The notes below the pieces were generated by a model. It searched no databases. It was not told the DNA's origin and was given only the letters and a program-made list of their open reading frames with translations. The position numbers and the translations under genes were made by a program. A stretch of 64,000 nt of DNA, from assembly GCA_945876435.1 (NCBI GenBank), contig CAMCOD010000006.1, positions 16,785-80,784 on the forward strand. Reading direction: 5' to 3'. Shown here in pieces: positions 52,243-61,025 of this stretch. The stretch comes from an uncultured Clostridia bacterium. GTDB lineage: Bacteria > Bacillota > Clostridia > Oscillospirales > Ruminococcaceae. Each line of letters opens with the position of its first letter. Position 1 is the stretch's first letter.

Positions 52243-52698
52243 TTTATTCAGCACAAAATAGCAAAATTCTTCATCATCCCGGAGATGCTGGAAGCCCAGC
52301 TTCTCTAAAATATGCCGGCTTCTTTGGTTGCGATGCAGGCAATCCGCATAAATGGTTTGCAGATGAAGCTGTTCAAAGCCATAAGCGATCATTTTTCGCT
52401 CCGCCTCCGTGCCAAAGCCCCGATTTTTGAAGGAGTTGTTGGTTAGCTGGATGCTTATCGTGGCGCATTTCTTTTCCGAATCAATGGCTTTCAACTGAAT
52501 TTCGCCGATAACCGTATTCTCCAAACAAATGGCAAAATAGACTCGTTTTTTTTCCGCCACTTTGCTGTGATAATAGCGTTCAACCCAGTTAAAGTCATAT
52601 TTATAGCTGCCGTCCATCATATCCGGATCGGCGATATAGGACTTCCAAAACTGGTGACAGCGTTCCAGCGGGTAGGGCTGCAGGGTGATTTGCTCCAT
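52240..52698 (-). CDS. GNAT family N-acetyltransferase
   Basis: 152 residues from ATG 52698 (GAAAGGATT upstream); longer in-frame starts run into the next gene. RimJ/RimL-type layout: an N-terminal LQPYPLERCHQFWKSY, an acceptor-loop region, and the acetyl-CoA site NRGFGTEAERKMIAYGFEQL (about 101-120) followed by NQRSRHILEKLGF (about 133-145). It transfers acetyl from acetyl-CoA to an amine, perhaps a protein N terminus or small molecule. Downstream of the membrane protein gene by 16 bases, so likely in its transcript. Confidence 0.88.
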   Translation of the reverse strand: MEQITLQPYPLERCHQFWKSYIADPDMMDGSYKYDFNWVERYYHSKVAEKKRVYFAICLENTVIGEIQLKAIDSEKKCATISIQLTNNSFKNRGFGTEAERKMIAYGFEQLHLQTIYADCLHRNQRSRHILEKLGFQHLRDDEEFCYFVLNK

Positions 52699-52714
52699 GG
52701 CAAAATCCTTTCGG

Positions 52715-53605
52715 TTAGTTGAAGATAGGCGGGAACCAGTTGTTTCCGGTTTCATAACTGTCCAGCCCCTCTTGATCAATGGTGAAGCTGAACATCGGCT
52801 CTTGCGCATAGGAAAGACCGGTGGAGGACTGGATGCGGGGATACAGGCGAAGCTCGCCTTCCAAAGTCAAATACGGGGACAGATCAGCCACATAGCACAG
52901 GCAGGTGCTGTTGCCCTTCATAGAATCCGGCAATTCTCCCGGCTCGATGGATTTGGGATATATGATCCCCATAACATTGGAATCCCGTTCCACGGTCAGG
53001 CTGATTGCGGTCAACGAATCCAGAAGCTGAGAGCTTTGAGGATTGGACACCGTGAAATACAGACAGCTGTTGTCGTAGGAGAAGTCAGTGTAAATATCAA
53101 AGGCCAGCAACGTTTGACAGGGGATGGATGGCAGAGGTTCCTGATGGATCGCCTCGCCGGTGGTGATGGCGGCACTGATATCAATGGTTTCGCAGAAGGG
53201 AACAACGCAGACGGCTACAAACTCCGAGCCGTTCTGAACAGCCTCCTTGGAGAAGGTTTTGCCGTCAGAAGCACAGGTAACCGTGATTTTACTGTCTGTA
53301 CTATATTCTTTTGGCGTCAGCGTTGTAGTTACTACCAAGCCTTCCGCGGAATAGCTGACCACAGAGCTGCTTTCCGAGAACAGGCTTGCCTGACGTTCCA
53401 GCTCATCCTGCAAATGACTGCTTAACTGAGATATCTGTGTTTGGTTGGTTACCACGGAATTCTGGATATTGTTCTGCGCATCCAAAAGCATGTCCATTTT
53501 TTCATCCAGGCTGCGGTTCAGCGACCAGGTTGACAGCAGATTAGCTGTGAGCAGGGCTGCGATGACCAGCGACAGATAGGGTTTCAGATGTTCCCAGAAT
53601 TTCAT
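52715..53605 (-). CDS. Membrane-anchored hypothetical protein with coiled coil
   Basis: 296 residues; AGGAGGG upstream of ATG 53605. One N-terminal membrane helix (about 11-28) followed by a predicted coiled coil (about 30-75, rich in Gln, Leu, Ser, Asn). The remaining outside part is beta-rich, with several Cys (VTCASDG, AVCVVPFCETID, IPCQTLL, STCLCYVAD). No family is recognised. It has its own promoter and appears to be cotranscribed with the acetyltransferase gene 16 bases downstream. Confidence 0.75.
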   Translation of the reverse strand: MKFWEHLKPYLSLVIAALLTANLLSTWSLNRSLDEKMDMLLDAQNNIQNSVVTNQTQISQLSSHLQDELERQASLFSESSSVVSYSAEGLVVTTTLTPKEYSTDSKITVTCASDGKTFSKEAVQNGSEFVAVCVVPFCETIDISAAITTGEAIHQEPLPSIPCQTLLAFDIYTDFSYDNSCLYFTVSNPQSSQLLDSLTAISLTVERDSNVMGIIYPKSIEPGELPDSMKGNSTCLCYVADLSPYLTLEGELRLYPRIQSSTGLSYAQEPMFSFTIDQEGLDSYETGNNWFPPIFN

Positions 53606-53666
53606 ATTAAATACCCTCCTCAAACAATGGAACCTTCATTTTCCCATTGCTTTCCTCAATATGTCC

Positions 53667-53695
53667 AGTGTATCATGTGGAAATCAAAGCGTCAA
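53667..53695 (-). promoter_or_regulatory. Promoter of the membrane protein/acetyltransferase pair
   Basis: Minus strand TTGACG (53695-53690), 17-base spacer, TACACT (53672-53667). Confidence 0.65.
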
Positions 53696-53709
53696 TAAGA
53701 AGGGAGAAC

Positions 53710-54801
53710 TTATTTCCCCTGGCCTTCCAAAGCCGCAAGGTGGGCTAAGGGTTTGGGAAAATCATGGTAGGCCGCTGATAACTGGCGGCAAAGCTCCGGA
53801 TTGTGGTCAGAGGCATAAAGATCCACAGGAAGCTCCAGATAGTCCAGATTTACCCGGCTTACCAGAACCGAATTTTGTTGTCCGTCGGCGCTTTGGGCTA
53901 AAATGCCGTTTCGACTGCGTGTGGCTTCGTAAGGGCCGAAAATACCGGCCTTTCCTTGAAAGGTAAAGCTGCCCAGTGAGCCCGTGAAACGGGGCGCAAT
54001 GGCATAGACAGCCTGTTCTTGGCAGCGCATCCAGGGGCCGCAGCGTTGTGCCACCTCCGGTTCCTGCCCGGCTGGGCTGACGGGGCAGAGAAGAATCTGC
54101 GCGCCCAACTGCCGTGCAGCCTTGGCGCTTTCAAAGTAATAGGAATCTTTGCCGGGAAGGATGGCCAATCGGCCCAAAGGGGTATCGCAAAGTTCCAGAT
54201 CTTCGCCTGCACAAAGTCCCAGGGTCTTTTCCCGCGGGCTGAGAAAGATTTTATCCTGCTCCAAAGCCGTTTCTCCATCCGGGCCAAAGAGGAAACAGCG
54301 TTCGTAAAGCCTGCCATGGCTTTTCAAAATGGTGGAGCCGGCATGAATATAGAGCCGGCTACGGTTGGCCAGCAAGGCAAAGGTATTGTAGTAGCAGGTA
54401 AACAACATTTCCGATAACTGTTCACTGAAAAAATCGATCATTTCCAGGCATTTATCCTGCGCCTGCTCCTCCAGTCCATAAATAAAATCTTCCGCCAAGC
54501 GGCAAAATGTGGGGGAAATCAAGAGAGGCAGCAGACCCACATATTCTGGGAAGGAAATCAATTGAGCGCCGCCGTTTTGGGCTTCTTCCACAATGTTCTG
54601 CAGATGAGCGATCACCTCTTTCAAGGAACGGTAGGGACGAAGCGACATTTGAACGGCTGCCAGCTTGACGTTGGCTTTGTTTACATAATTCAGTTCTGCG
54701 GAAGCCTTGATGGGACGGAGGCGGAAGGCTCTTTCGATGAGAGAAGGGTCCAGTTTTCCGCCTAATAGGAGAGCAGCGGAATGATATTGAAATTGTTTCA
54801 T
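53710..54801 (-). CDS. Nitrilase-superfamily protein lacking the catalytic Cys
   Basis: 363 residues. A 45-residue N-terminal extension precedes the nitrilase-fold core VKLAAVQMSLRPY. The catalytic Glu is present in ISFPEYVGL (about residue 86) and the Lys in EQDKIFLSPREK (about 184). At the place of the nucleophile, where ICYDxxFPE is expected, the sequence reads ILPGKDSYYFES, with no Cys. It is therefore unlikely to act as an amidase by the normal mechanism. It begins 10 bases after another nitrilase-like gene with the opposite defect pattern. Start ATG 54801 has AGGATGTGAG upstream. Confidence 0.8.
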   Translation of the reverse strand: MKQFQYHSAALLLGGKLDPSLIERAFRLRPIKASAELNYVNKANVKLAAVQMSLRPYRSLKEVIAHLQNIVEEAQNGGAQLISFPEYVGLLPLLISPTFCRLAEDFIYGLEEQAQDKCLEMIDFFSEQLSEMLFTCYYNTFALLANRSRLYIHAGSTILKSHGRLYERCFLFGPDGETALEQDKIFLSPREKTLGLCAGEDLELCDTPLGRLAILPGKDSYYFESAKAARQLGAQILLCPVSPAGQEPEVAQRCGPWMRCQEQAVYAIAPRFTGSLGSFTFQGKAGIFGPYEATRSRNGILAQSADGQQNSVLVSRVNLDYLELPVDLYASDHNPELCRQLSAAYHDFPKPLAHLAALEGQGK

Positions 54802-54811
54802 AACTCACATC

Positions 54812-55519
54812 CTATCTCTGGCCAAGAATGGCGGCATACCGTTTGCAAAACGGCTGGTTGAGACGCTCTGCAAGCTCTCCGCCAGAAGCGGAGCGTTCCA
54901 GTTTATTGAAAAAAAGTTTGCAGAACAGGTGCTGGCTGTGTTCCGGCTGCACAAGGAAGCCAGTCTTGTCCGCTGTAATATCCCAGGGAGCGGCTACCGC
55001 TGTGAAGGCATTGCTGCATCCGACGACAAACAGTCCATTCTGCTGCGCCGCATTCCAGATGCCGGTGGTAATTCTTTTGGGTTTAAAGTCATAGGAATGG
55101 ATAAACTGAGAGGAGATTACTAAGTCCGCACCTTTCAATTTGGCAAGGCGGAGAACCTCCGGATAATAGATATCCGTATCAACACAAAGAAACAGATTCC
55201 CAATGCTGGTTTGCATTACATGCACAGTGGAATAAGGTTCTAAAACATTTTGGGAGGATAGATTGCGGTGCATTGCGCCCTGATAGCCTACAATAGAGCC
55301 ATTTCGATCAAAGAGACACAAATAGAGAACATGATCCACCACAAAACGGTGGGGAACCAGAAAAACTTTGTGCTCACGGGCATAAGTACTGCAATATTTT
55401 AAATAGGATTGAAGATCGCCAGTCGGGATATAAGGCCGATAGTCAGAAAATATCACTAAATCACTGAGCGCTTTTGGCTTTCCAAAGGCTTCGGTTACAC
55501 ATACGACAGTTCTCGACAC
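54812..55519 (-). CDS. Nitrilase-like protein with Cys but without Glu and Lys
   Basis: 235 residues, GTG start 55519 with AAAAGGAGG 7 bases upstream. The nitrilase fold is recognised by LFLCVDTDIYYPEVLRLAKL (about 120-139) followed by GADLVISSQF, the Cys-nucleophile strand and its following strand. The usual Glu site reads LVIFSDYRP, with Asp or none, and the Lys site (YRKxHL) reads GYQGAMHRNL. It is also shorter than the family (about 260-300). First gene of a two-gene unit. The complementary residue pattern of its partner suggests the two may form a mixed assembly. Confidence 0.72.
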   Translation of the reverse strand: MSRTVVCVTEAFGKPKALSDLVIFSDYRPYIPTGDLQSYLKYCSTYAREHKVFLVPHRFVVDHVLYLCLFDRNGSIVGYQGAMHRNLSSQNVLEPYSTVHVMQTSIGNLFLCVDTDIYYPEVLRLAKLKGADLVISSQFIHSYDFKPKRITTGIWNAAQQNGLFVVGCSNAFTAVAAPWDITADKTGFLVQPEHSQHLFCKLFFNKLERSASGGELAERLNQPFCKRYAAILGQR

Positions 55520-55612
55520 AGGAAATCCTCCTTTTCATATGGTTCTATGAAGTTATTATAGCAAGATTTTGGCTCTTGGAAAATCCTTTTTTAAATACAG
55601 GAAAATAGACAC

Positions 55613-55646
55613 GGAAAAAACGGCGCCTCTTTCTGAGCAGCGCCGT
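55613..55646 (-). terminator. Terminator-like hairpin downstream of tadA
   Basis: Minus strand stem CGGCGC / GCGCCG with a 13-base partly paired loop, followed by seven T. It lies 145 bases beyond the tadA stop codon. Confidence 0.7.
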
Positions 55647-55789
55647 GGTTTCCCGATATTTTCCCGTTGAAAAAGTGGAAAAGCAATTACAGGTTGTATT
55701 TTACCATACGATTATTGAGGTTTCAACAGTTTCAACGGAGTTTTCAACAAAGAAAAAAGTTGAATAATGTGTAAACAAGTGGAAGAATG

Positions 55790-56251
55790 TCAGTTTCTTA
55801 GTTGGGTAAAGAAATCGGTGAGCAATCTCCCACATTCCTCTGCAAGAATTCCAGAGCGGCTGAGCGGTGTATGGCTGAAGGGCATGGCAAAAAAGTCAGC
55901 GACAGAGCCACAGCAGCCGGCTTTCTCATCTTTTACACCGTAAACGACCCGGCGAATGCGAGCGTTGATAATGGCGCCGGCACACATGGGACATGGTTCC
56001 AAGGTGACGTAGAGTTCACAATCGGTCAAACGCCAGCTATTCAATGTCCGACAGGCATCCTGGATCGCCAGAATTTCCGCGTGGCCGATGGCGGATAAGT
56101 CGCTCTCCCTTCGGTTATAACCCCGGCCGATAACCTGCCCATCCTTGACTACCACAGCCCCAACAGGTATTTCTCCCAGTTGTGCCGCAAGCTGAGCCTG
56201 TTCGATGGCGAGGCGCATGAAATTTTCATCACGATGGGTATAAGCAGGCAT
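55790..56251 (-). CDS. tadA: tRNA-adenosine deaminase TadA
   Basis: 153 residues from ATG 56251 (GGAGG 5 bases upstream). Zinc and catalytic residues His57-Ala-Glu59 and Cys87-Pro-Met-Cys90 (LEPCPMCAGAI) are those of TadA, as is the ARIRRVVYGVKDEKAG segment (about 98-113). It converts the wobble adenosine of tRNA-Arg(ACG) to inosine. The gene is 17 bases from the CPBP protease gene upstream, so they may be cotranscribed. Confidence 0.95.
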   Translation of the reverse strand: MPAYTHRDENFMRLAIEQAQLAAQLGEIPVGAVVVKDGQVIGRGYNRRESDLSAIGHAEILAIQDACRTLNSWRLTDCELYVTLEPCPMCAGAIINARIRRVVYGVKDEKAGCCGSVADFFAMPFSHTPLSRSGILAEECGRLLTDFFTQLRN

Positions 56252-56268
56252 AAAGACCTCCAAAAGGA

Positions 56269-57333
56269 TCAAATTGGTACAATATTACTAATTGTAAATA
56301 ACCCTAAAATGACAAGACAAATAACCATAGTAAGGGCTGAGAAGAAGGTACTGTACTTTTTCCGTTCTGTTGACAGGGTGGAGGAACGAAGGAAGAAGAA
56401 CATATTGGAATGATTCCGCAGCAAAACCAGAAAGGCGGCGATGCCTGCAGCCAAATAAGCGGTATAAGTCAGCAGCATGACCAGCAGCTGAGAATTTTCC
56501 GGTACCAGGTAAAGAACACCATTCAGCAGCAGCACAAGACTGTTGTTAAGAATATGAATACAGATACCAGTCCATAATGAGCCTGTACACAGGGTAAAGT
56601 AGCCGATGACCAATCCCATGATGAAGGCGTTGGGCATCTGCACCAGGTTCATGTGAACAGCCGCAAATAACAGAGAGGAAAGCAGTAGGGCGAAACAGTC
56701 ACCGAAGCGACGGAGTGTGTTCATAATAACGCCGCGAAATACAATTTCCTCCGTGATGGGAGCAAGAACCGTCAGGTTCAGCAGGAAGAGAAAGGCTGCG
56801 GCGGGTTCTTCTGGAATGCTGAAATCGCTCATAACGGGCATTACATCAAACAGAGAGAGAAAAGCGGACAGCATTACGGAAGCAGCATAGCCGATGACGC
56901 TAGCCCCCATAGAAATAAACAGGGCGGGAACTGCGATGGAACTGTGGAAGTGGCGAAAAGGAAGAATTTGCGTAAAGGGAGCCCGATAAATAAAGGCCAG
57001 CAGCAAAAAAGGAAGTAATAAGGCCAGATTGCCGGAAATCAGATCCACCAGTTGCGTGATAAATGGCGATAATACGGTGCCGTCTTTATAGACATGAAGG
57101 TAAGGGTTAAAGATCCGAATGAAGCCGAGCACCACGTTGGGTAAAGTAAATGAAAAAATGACGAAGAAAATAATAGCGAAACCGATGCCGTTGGCACACC
57201 ATTGCAGCATGCGCCGTTCTGTTATCACCGGAGGGGAAGGCGTAAAACCCATGCCGTCCACATAGGTATAGCTGTCCGCGTCCGGGGAACTGTATGGCAG
57301 AGAGTCTCGATCTTTTGGATGATAGCCAGTCAT
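56269..57333 (-). CDS. CPBP family intramembrane metalloprotease
   Basis: 354 residues, about eight membrane helices. CPBP (Rce1/ABI) motifs: EEIVFRGVIMNTLRR (about 195-209) with the catalytic Glu pair and Arg, then FAAVHMN (about 229) with His, and a later His/Asn helix. It is an intramembrane protease-like protein; in Gram-positive bacteria such proteins process peptides, give bacteriocin immunity or have unknown roles. An N-terminal cytoplasmic tail of about 40 residues (Pro, Asp and Tyr rich) precedes the first helix. GGGGTTTCT upstream of ATG 57333. Confidence 0.88.
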   Translation of the reverse strand: MTGYHPKDRDSLPYSSPDADSYTYVDGMGFTPSPPVITERRMLQWCANGIGFAIIFFVIFSFTLPNVVLGFIRIFNPYLHVYKDGTVLSPFITQLVDLISGNLALLLPFLLLAFIYRAPFTQILPFRHFHSSIAVPALFISMGASVIGYAASVMLSAFLSLFDVMPVMSDFSIPEEPAAAFLFLLNLTVLAPITEEIVFRGVIMNTLRRFGDCFALLLSSLLFAAVHMNLVQMPNAFIMGLVIGYFTLCTGSLWTGICIHILNNSLVLLLNGVLYLVPENSQLLVMLLTYTAYLAAGIAAFLVLLRNHSNMFFFLRSSTLSTERKKYSTFFSALTMVICLVILGLFTISNIVPI

Positions 57334-57461
57334 AGAAACCCCCTCAATTCTGAGAAATTGGCTTAGATAAGAAATTCTTCTTATGATTTCAGTATAGCAC
57401 GTTTTTTAGAGCCAGTTGTTAAGATTGTACGAATTATAAAGAAAAAATCCGGTTTTCCAAC

Positions 57462-57491
57462 AAAAAAGCCCCGGTTTTTCCGGAGCTTTTC
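57462..57491 (-). terminator. Terminator of the ktrB operon
   Basis: Minus strand stem AAAGCTCCGG / CCGGGGCTTT followed by T, 10 bases after the ktrB stop. Confidence 0.88.
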
Positions 57492-57501
57492 TTCCTTCCA
57501 A

Positions 57502-58893
57502 TCAACCAACAATGATCTTTCCTTCCGGCCAGATTTCGCTTCGTCTTTCGCTGCGGTTTGCCGCAAAGCTGAGCCCGAAAGAGACAGGGCCGATTCGGCC
57601 GATAAACATAGCCAGACAGAGGGCAAGTTGGGTTATTTTGGAGGATACAGCCGTTACACCCGAGGAGACACCTACCGTAGCGAAGGCCGAGACAGCCTCA
57701 AAAATCGCATCAATGCCAGTAAGGGTAAAATCGTCAATAGGGGAGGTGTAAGTGATAATACCGGTGGTGAACACCACAACGATCAAACCCAGAAAAATAA
57801 TGGAGAGGGAGCGGTAGACTACGCTGGGAGAGATCTTTCGATGACCGATCACAGGAACATTGTATCCGCGTATTGTGCTGATCGCCGTTGTAATAACCAC
57901 GGTCATAGTGCTGACTTTGATACCACCGCCGGTGGATCCTGGTGCTGCGCCAATAAACATGAGAACGATGGATACGATTTTGGTCATCTCCCGCATGGAG
58001 GCCAGGTCGATGGTGTTAAAACCAGCTGTTCGCATGGTTACGGACTGGAACAGACCTGCGGTAAGTCTTTGGCTTACAGGTAACGCACCCAAAGTATCCG
58101 GATTATTCCACTCCAGCAGGCAAATCAGCACCGTGCCAGTTAGCAGAAGGATGGCTGTTGCCCATAAGACGATGCGGGAATGCAGCAGCAGCTTTTTTGT
58201 CCGACGGTAATGGAGCAGGTCATTCCACACAATAAAGCCCAGACCGCCTACGATGATCAATCCCATGACGGTAAATTGGACCACCGGATCATCGGTATAA
58301 TTGGTCAAAGAACAAAATTCACCCTGAAAGCCTAAAATATCAAATCCTGCGTTGCAAAAAGCAGAAACGGACAGGAAAATAGAGATAAACAGGCCATAAG
58401 AACCGTACTTAGGAACAAAAGTGGTGGACAGCAGACAGGCGCCGATGGCTTCAATGCCCAAAGACAAACCAACCACCATACTGATCAGGGACCGGGCATC
58501 CGCAAGACTGGTGGAATTGACCGATTCCGAGGCCAGCTGCAAGCCCCTCAACCCCAGTTTTTTTCCCAAGGCAATATTGAGGAAGGTGGTAAAGGTCAAC
58601 AACCCTAAGCCGCCGATTTGAATCAGCATCATCAGGATCAAGTGTCCGATGGTGCTCCAATGGGAAAATGTGTCCACCAATACCAGACCGGTTACGCAGG
58701 TTGCGCTGGTAGCGGTGAAAAAACAGGTCAAAAAGGGAGTGAAGCTGCCTTCCCGGGAAGAAAAAGGCAGCATCAACAGTACTGACCCCACCAGGATCAC
58801 AGCAGCGAAGCTGACCAGAATGATCTTTTCCGGTGGGATATGGTTGCGTTTTTTTTGATTGGACTTTGATGTTAATGAAAACAGCGGAAACAT
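57502..58893 (-). CDS. ktrB: Potassium uptake protein KtrB/TrkH family
   Basis: 463 residues with four membrane-pore-membrane repeats. Pore loops with the selectivity Gly are visible as ATSATCVTGL (about 64-73), SVSAFCNAGF (about 190), TMRTAGFN (about 300), and SAFATVGVSSG (about 400). KtrB is the ion-conducting subunit for Na+-dependent K+ uptake and needs a cytoplasmic KtrA regulator, which is not adjacent here. GGAGC precedes ATG 58893. It lies 11 bases after a Nudix gene, so the pair forms an operon behind a structured leader. Confidence 0.92.
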   Translation of the reverse strand: MFPLFSLTSKSNQKKRNHIPPEKIILVSFAAVILVGSVLLMLPFSSREGSFTPFLTCFFTATSATCVTGLVLVDTFSHWSTIGHLILMMLIQIGGLGLLTFTTFLNIALGKKLGLRGLQLASESVNSTSLADARSLISMVVGLSLGIEAIGACLLSTTFVPKYGSYGLFISIFLSVSAFCNAGFDILGFQGEFCSLTNYTDDPVVQFTVMGLIIVGGLGFIVWNDLLHYRRTKKLLLHSRIVLWATAILLLTGTVLICLLEWNNPDTLGALPVSQRLTAGLFQSVTMRTAGFNTIDLASMREMTKIVSIVLMFIGAAPGSTGGGIKVSTMTVVITTAISTIRGYNVPVIGHRKISPSVVYRSLSIIFLGLIVVVFTTGIITYTSPIDDFTLTGIDAIFEAVSAFATVGVSSGVTAVSSKITQLALCLAMFIGRIGPVSFGLSFAANRSERRSEIWPEGKIIVG

Positions 58894-58904
58894 ATACAGT
58901 GCTC

Positions 58905-59312
58905 CTATTGCTCCAGGTGCTCCTGCGCACGGCGGATCAGATTTTTATCATTCTTAAATGTCACCATACGGTAGGCAGTGTCAATTTCTGCCCAGGTGGT
59001 TTCGCTGACTTCCTCCTCTTGGCGGTGGACGTCTTCCGTAACAGCCTGTGCCAGAAAATAGACCACCTGCTTTTTTACATGAGGCTTGGGAAAATACTCC
59101 ACACACTGGCGAAATCCTTTTTGAATGTGGATGTCCAGGCCAGTTTCTTCTTTTACTTCGCGCAGGGCGGTCTGAAACTCATTTTCGCCCTGTTCCACAT
59201 GACCCTTTGGGAAGGACCAATGCCCGCCGAAGCGGTGTTTGATGAGCAGCAGCTCGGTCTTGTCGCCATGTTTGCGATAGACAAGCGCACCGCAGGATTT
59301 TTCATGCTTCAA
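58905..59312 (-). CDS. Nudix hydrolase, diadenosine polyphosphate hydrolase type
   Basis: 135 residues, GGAGCGAGACA upstream. A complete Nudix box GHVEQGENEFQTALREVKEE (about 37-56) with TGLD following, preceded by the WSFPKG entry strand typical of Ap4A hydrolases/RppH-like proteins. It would hydrolyse nucleoside-diphosphate-linked compounds. In contrast to the broken Nudix gene at 29 kb, all box residues are intact. It is cotranscribed with ktrB; the reason is not obvious. Confidence 0.9.
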   Translation of the reverse strand: MKHEKSCGALVYRKHGDKTELLLIKHRFGGHWSFPKGHVEQGENEFQTALREVKEETGLDIHIQKGFRQCVEYFPKPHVKKQVVYFLAQAVTEDVHRQEEEVSETTWAEIDTAYRMVTFKNDKNLIRRAQEHLEQ

Positions 59313-59493
59313 GTGTCTCGCTCCTTTTGAATGTTATCTGCACCAAATAAGTGCCCGGTCGCGTGACGGTTTCCGTTACAGACAGGAAACGGATCGATTC
59401 GCCGGCTGAAGCCGCGGCGCCGGATATACATGAATAACTATATCATGTTTTGGCACAGAATGAAATGCTTTTGCCGTGAATTTTTCAGAATTC
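59313..59493 (-). promoter_or_regulatory. GC-rich structured leader of the Nudix-ktrB operon
   Basis: Read on the minus strand, a possible -10 TATAGT (about 59442) is followed by a GC-rich stretch. CCGTTTCC / GGAAACGG-type pairing (59369-59392) and a GCCGCGG-rich upstream stem can form. It contains GGCGAATC and CCGTCA, segments also present in c-di-AMP (ydaO-yuaA) riboswitches, but the full conserved core is not evident to me. The class is unknown. Confidence 0.4.
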
Positions 59494-60621
59494 TCAGAAG
59501 CGGACAAAAAGCAGACGGATCATATTCATGATTTGGGCTGAAGATAAAAAATCTTTGGACCAAAAAGCTTCCCATAATGCATCCAGATTGTCCGTACAGT
59601 ATTCGATTTCCTTGGAATATTGTTTGGCGGTAAAAATCCGGTCTTCCAGGGAGTAGCTTCCCGTCCGCAGAAAAACTTCTCCGTCCAAAAGAGAGACCAG
59701 ACAGCAGCTGAGAACGGTGAAAGCGGTTTTTCCGTAAATGTCTCCGTCAAACAAAGCTTTGCAGAAATAGCGAAACAAAAAGGTTACGGTTAAGTGCTCC
59801 AGTTCCCTTTCCCAAGGGCCGTATTGCCTTAACCGTTTTTGATGGGAATCAAGAATTTCCGGCAGCTGCTTTCGAATGCGAAGCAGTAAATCCGGCCATT
59901 GGGGATCAATAGGCTCAAGAAGGGAGAAAAAAGACAAAGTTTTGTCCATTGCGGAGCGATCCGGGAAAGATTGGGGGAAGGTGGTCTGCTTTAGAAAATC
60001 AGGCTCCTCAAAAGCGGAAGCAATGCTTTTGATTTGACACCAATCTCCCTGCTCCAAAGCGTATTGCAGTTCTCTGCCATAACATAAAAGCAAAGACATG
60101 CGCCGCCCAAAGGAAAGTTGACGGTTCTGTACCAGGGAAAAAGCAGTTTCCCGGGCAATAAACAAAGCGGAGAAAGCTTCCTCATCCACCTTATCACCAG
60201 CTTCTTCCTCAATTTCCACAGTTTCAAAGGCGGCGGGGCCGGTCTGGGAGAAGATCAGCTGACCGGCAGCTTCGCAGCAAAGTCCAAGACCACTTTCTTT
60301 CCAATCGCCGAACCATTCATGGTAACGCGGGTGCTCAGTGCAGATCTCACATAAGGATTTTTCCCCGAGATGGAGAAAAATATCACAGAGATTCTGACCA
60401 TTCAGGAAGGGACAGCGCTCATTCTGCAGAATAAAGCAGTCGCCGTCTTCGGTGGAACAGATATGTTGCTGTAGCCGCAGACCAAAGTCACCGCCGACAG
60501 AATGATAAAACGCCGCGGTTTGGGGATCAATGTCGATTTCCCAGCCGATGCAGCAGTTGTCAGAACAGGCGGAGGCGATACAGCGAAAGTCTTTATAGTA
60601 ACTTGGACGGTATTGTTTCAT
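59494..60621 (-). CDS. fliB: Flagellin lysine-N-methylase-like protein FliB
   Basis: 375 residues from ATG 60621 (GAAGGAG upstream); a longer frame begins near the tRNA fragment and is rejected. The N terminus carries a Cys set CIASACSDNCCIGWEID (about 14-30), then LQNERCPFLNGQNLCDI and SLCEICTEHPR (about 65-100), a YkgJ-like metal-binding or Fe-S pattern conserved in FliB. The rest is alpha-helical. FliB methylates surface lysines of flagellin in Salmonella. No flagellar genes are in the window, so here it may be a relative acting on other proteins. Confidence 0.82.
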   Translation of the reverse strand: MKQYRPSYYKDFRCIASACSDNCCIGWEIDIDPQTAAFYHSVGGDFGLRLQQHICSTEDGDCFILQNERCPFLNGQNLCDIFLHLGEKSLCEICTEHPRYHEWFGDWKESGLGLCCEAAGQLIFSQTGPAAFETVEIEEEAGDKVDEEAFSALFIARETAFSLVQNRQLSFGRRMSLLLCYGRELQYALEQGDWCQIKSIASAFEEPDFLKQTTFPQSFPDRSAMDKTLSFFSLLEPIDPQWPDLLLRIRKQLPEILDSHQKRLRQYGPWERELEHLTVTFLFRYFCKALFDGDIYGKTAFTVLSCCLVSLLDGEVFLRTGSYSLEDRIFTAKQYSKEIEYCTDNLDALWEAFWSKDFLSSAQIMNMIRLLFVRF

Positions 60622-60747
60622 AACGAACTCCTTCGTGAGATTATACTGGAACCAGTATAGCACCACTGAGGGAAAAGAACAATGCGGACCGGCTTTTTGG
60701 TTGACAAAGACAGCCTGCCTGTGTAAAATAAAGATAATGCGCCATGA

Positions 60748-60786
60748 GCCTCCGTAGTTAAGTGGATATAACAAACCCCTCCTAAG
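60748..60786 (+). pseudogene. 5' half of a tRNA-Arg(CCU) gene, cut in the anticodon loop
   Basis: The acceptor strand GCCTCCG, D-arm GTTA-AGTGGATA-TAAC, and anticodon stem strand and loop AACCC-CTCCTAA follow in correct order and length, with anticodon CCT at 60781-60783. The expected 3' strand GGGTT does not follow; instead unrelated AT-rich sequence starts. No acceptor partner CGGAGGC appears. This is a likely attachment-site junction: chromosome to the left, mobile element to the right. Confidence 0.75.
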
Positions 60787-60855
60787 AATATGTTAATCAT
60801 GGGCCAAATGATTTTTTGAAATCTGAAGTCCGGTTCGAATGGAGTTGTGAATTCA

Positions 60856-60953
60856 GCGTTTTTCTAACGCCGGGGAAGAGGAACATTTTTAAGAAAAATG
60901 CTTTCATGAGGTAAAAATCCATTAGCAAAATGACCGTTTTTCTAATGGATTTT
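60856..60953 (+). repeat. Cluster of inverted repeats next to the attachment junction
   Basis: Three perfect inverted repeats lie in 100 bases: GCGTT-N5-AACGC (60856-60870), CATTTTT-N3-AAAAATG (60884-60900), and AAAATCCATTAG-N16-CTAATGGATTTT (60914-60953, 12-bp arms). No ORF. They may be terminators, recombinase-binding sites or both. Confidence 0.55.
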
Positions 60954-61025
60954 CCCTCTGAAATATAGATCGTCACCTTGGACGAAACGCAAAAAACCGC
61001 GTAAAATCAAGGAAATTTCATAGAT

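Noticed and set aside
60748..60880. Intron-containing tRNA-Arg(CCU), with a 3' half near GGTTCGAAT at 60832
   Set aside because: The GGTTCGAAT there has no pairing T-stem, and neither the anticodon stem strand nor the CGGAGGC acceptor strand follows.
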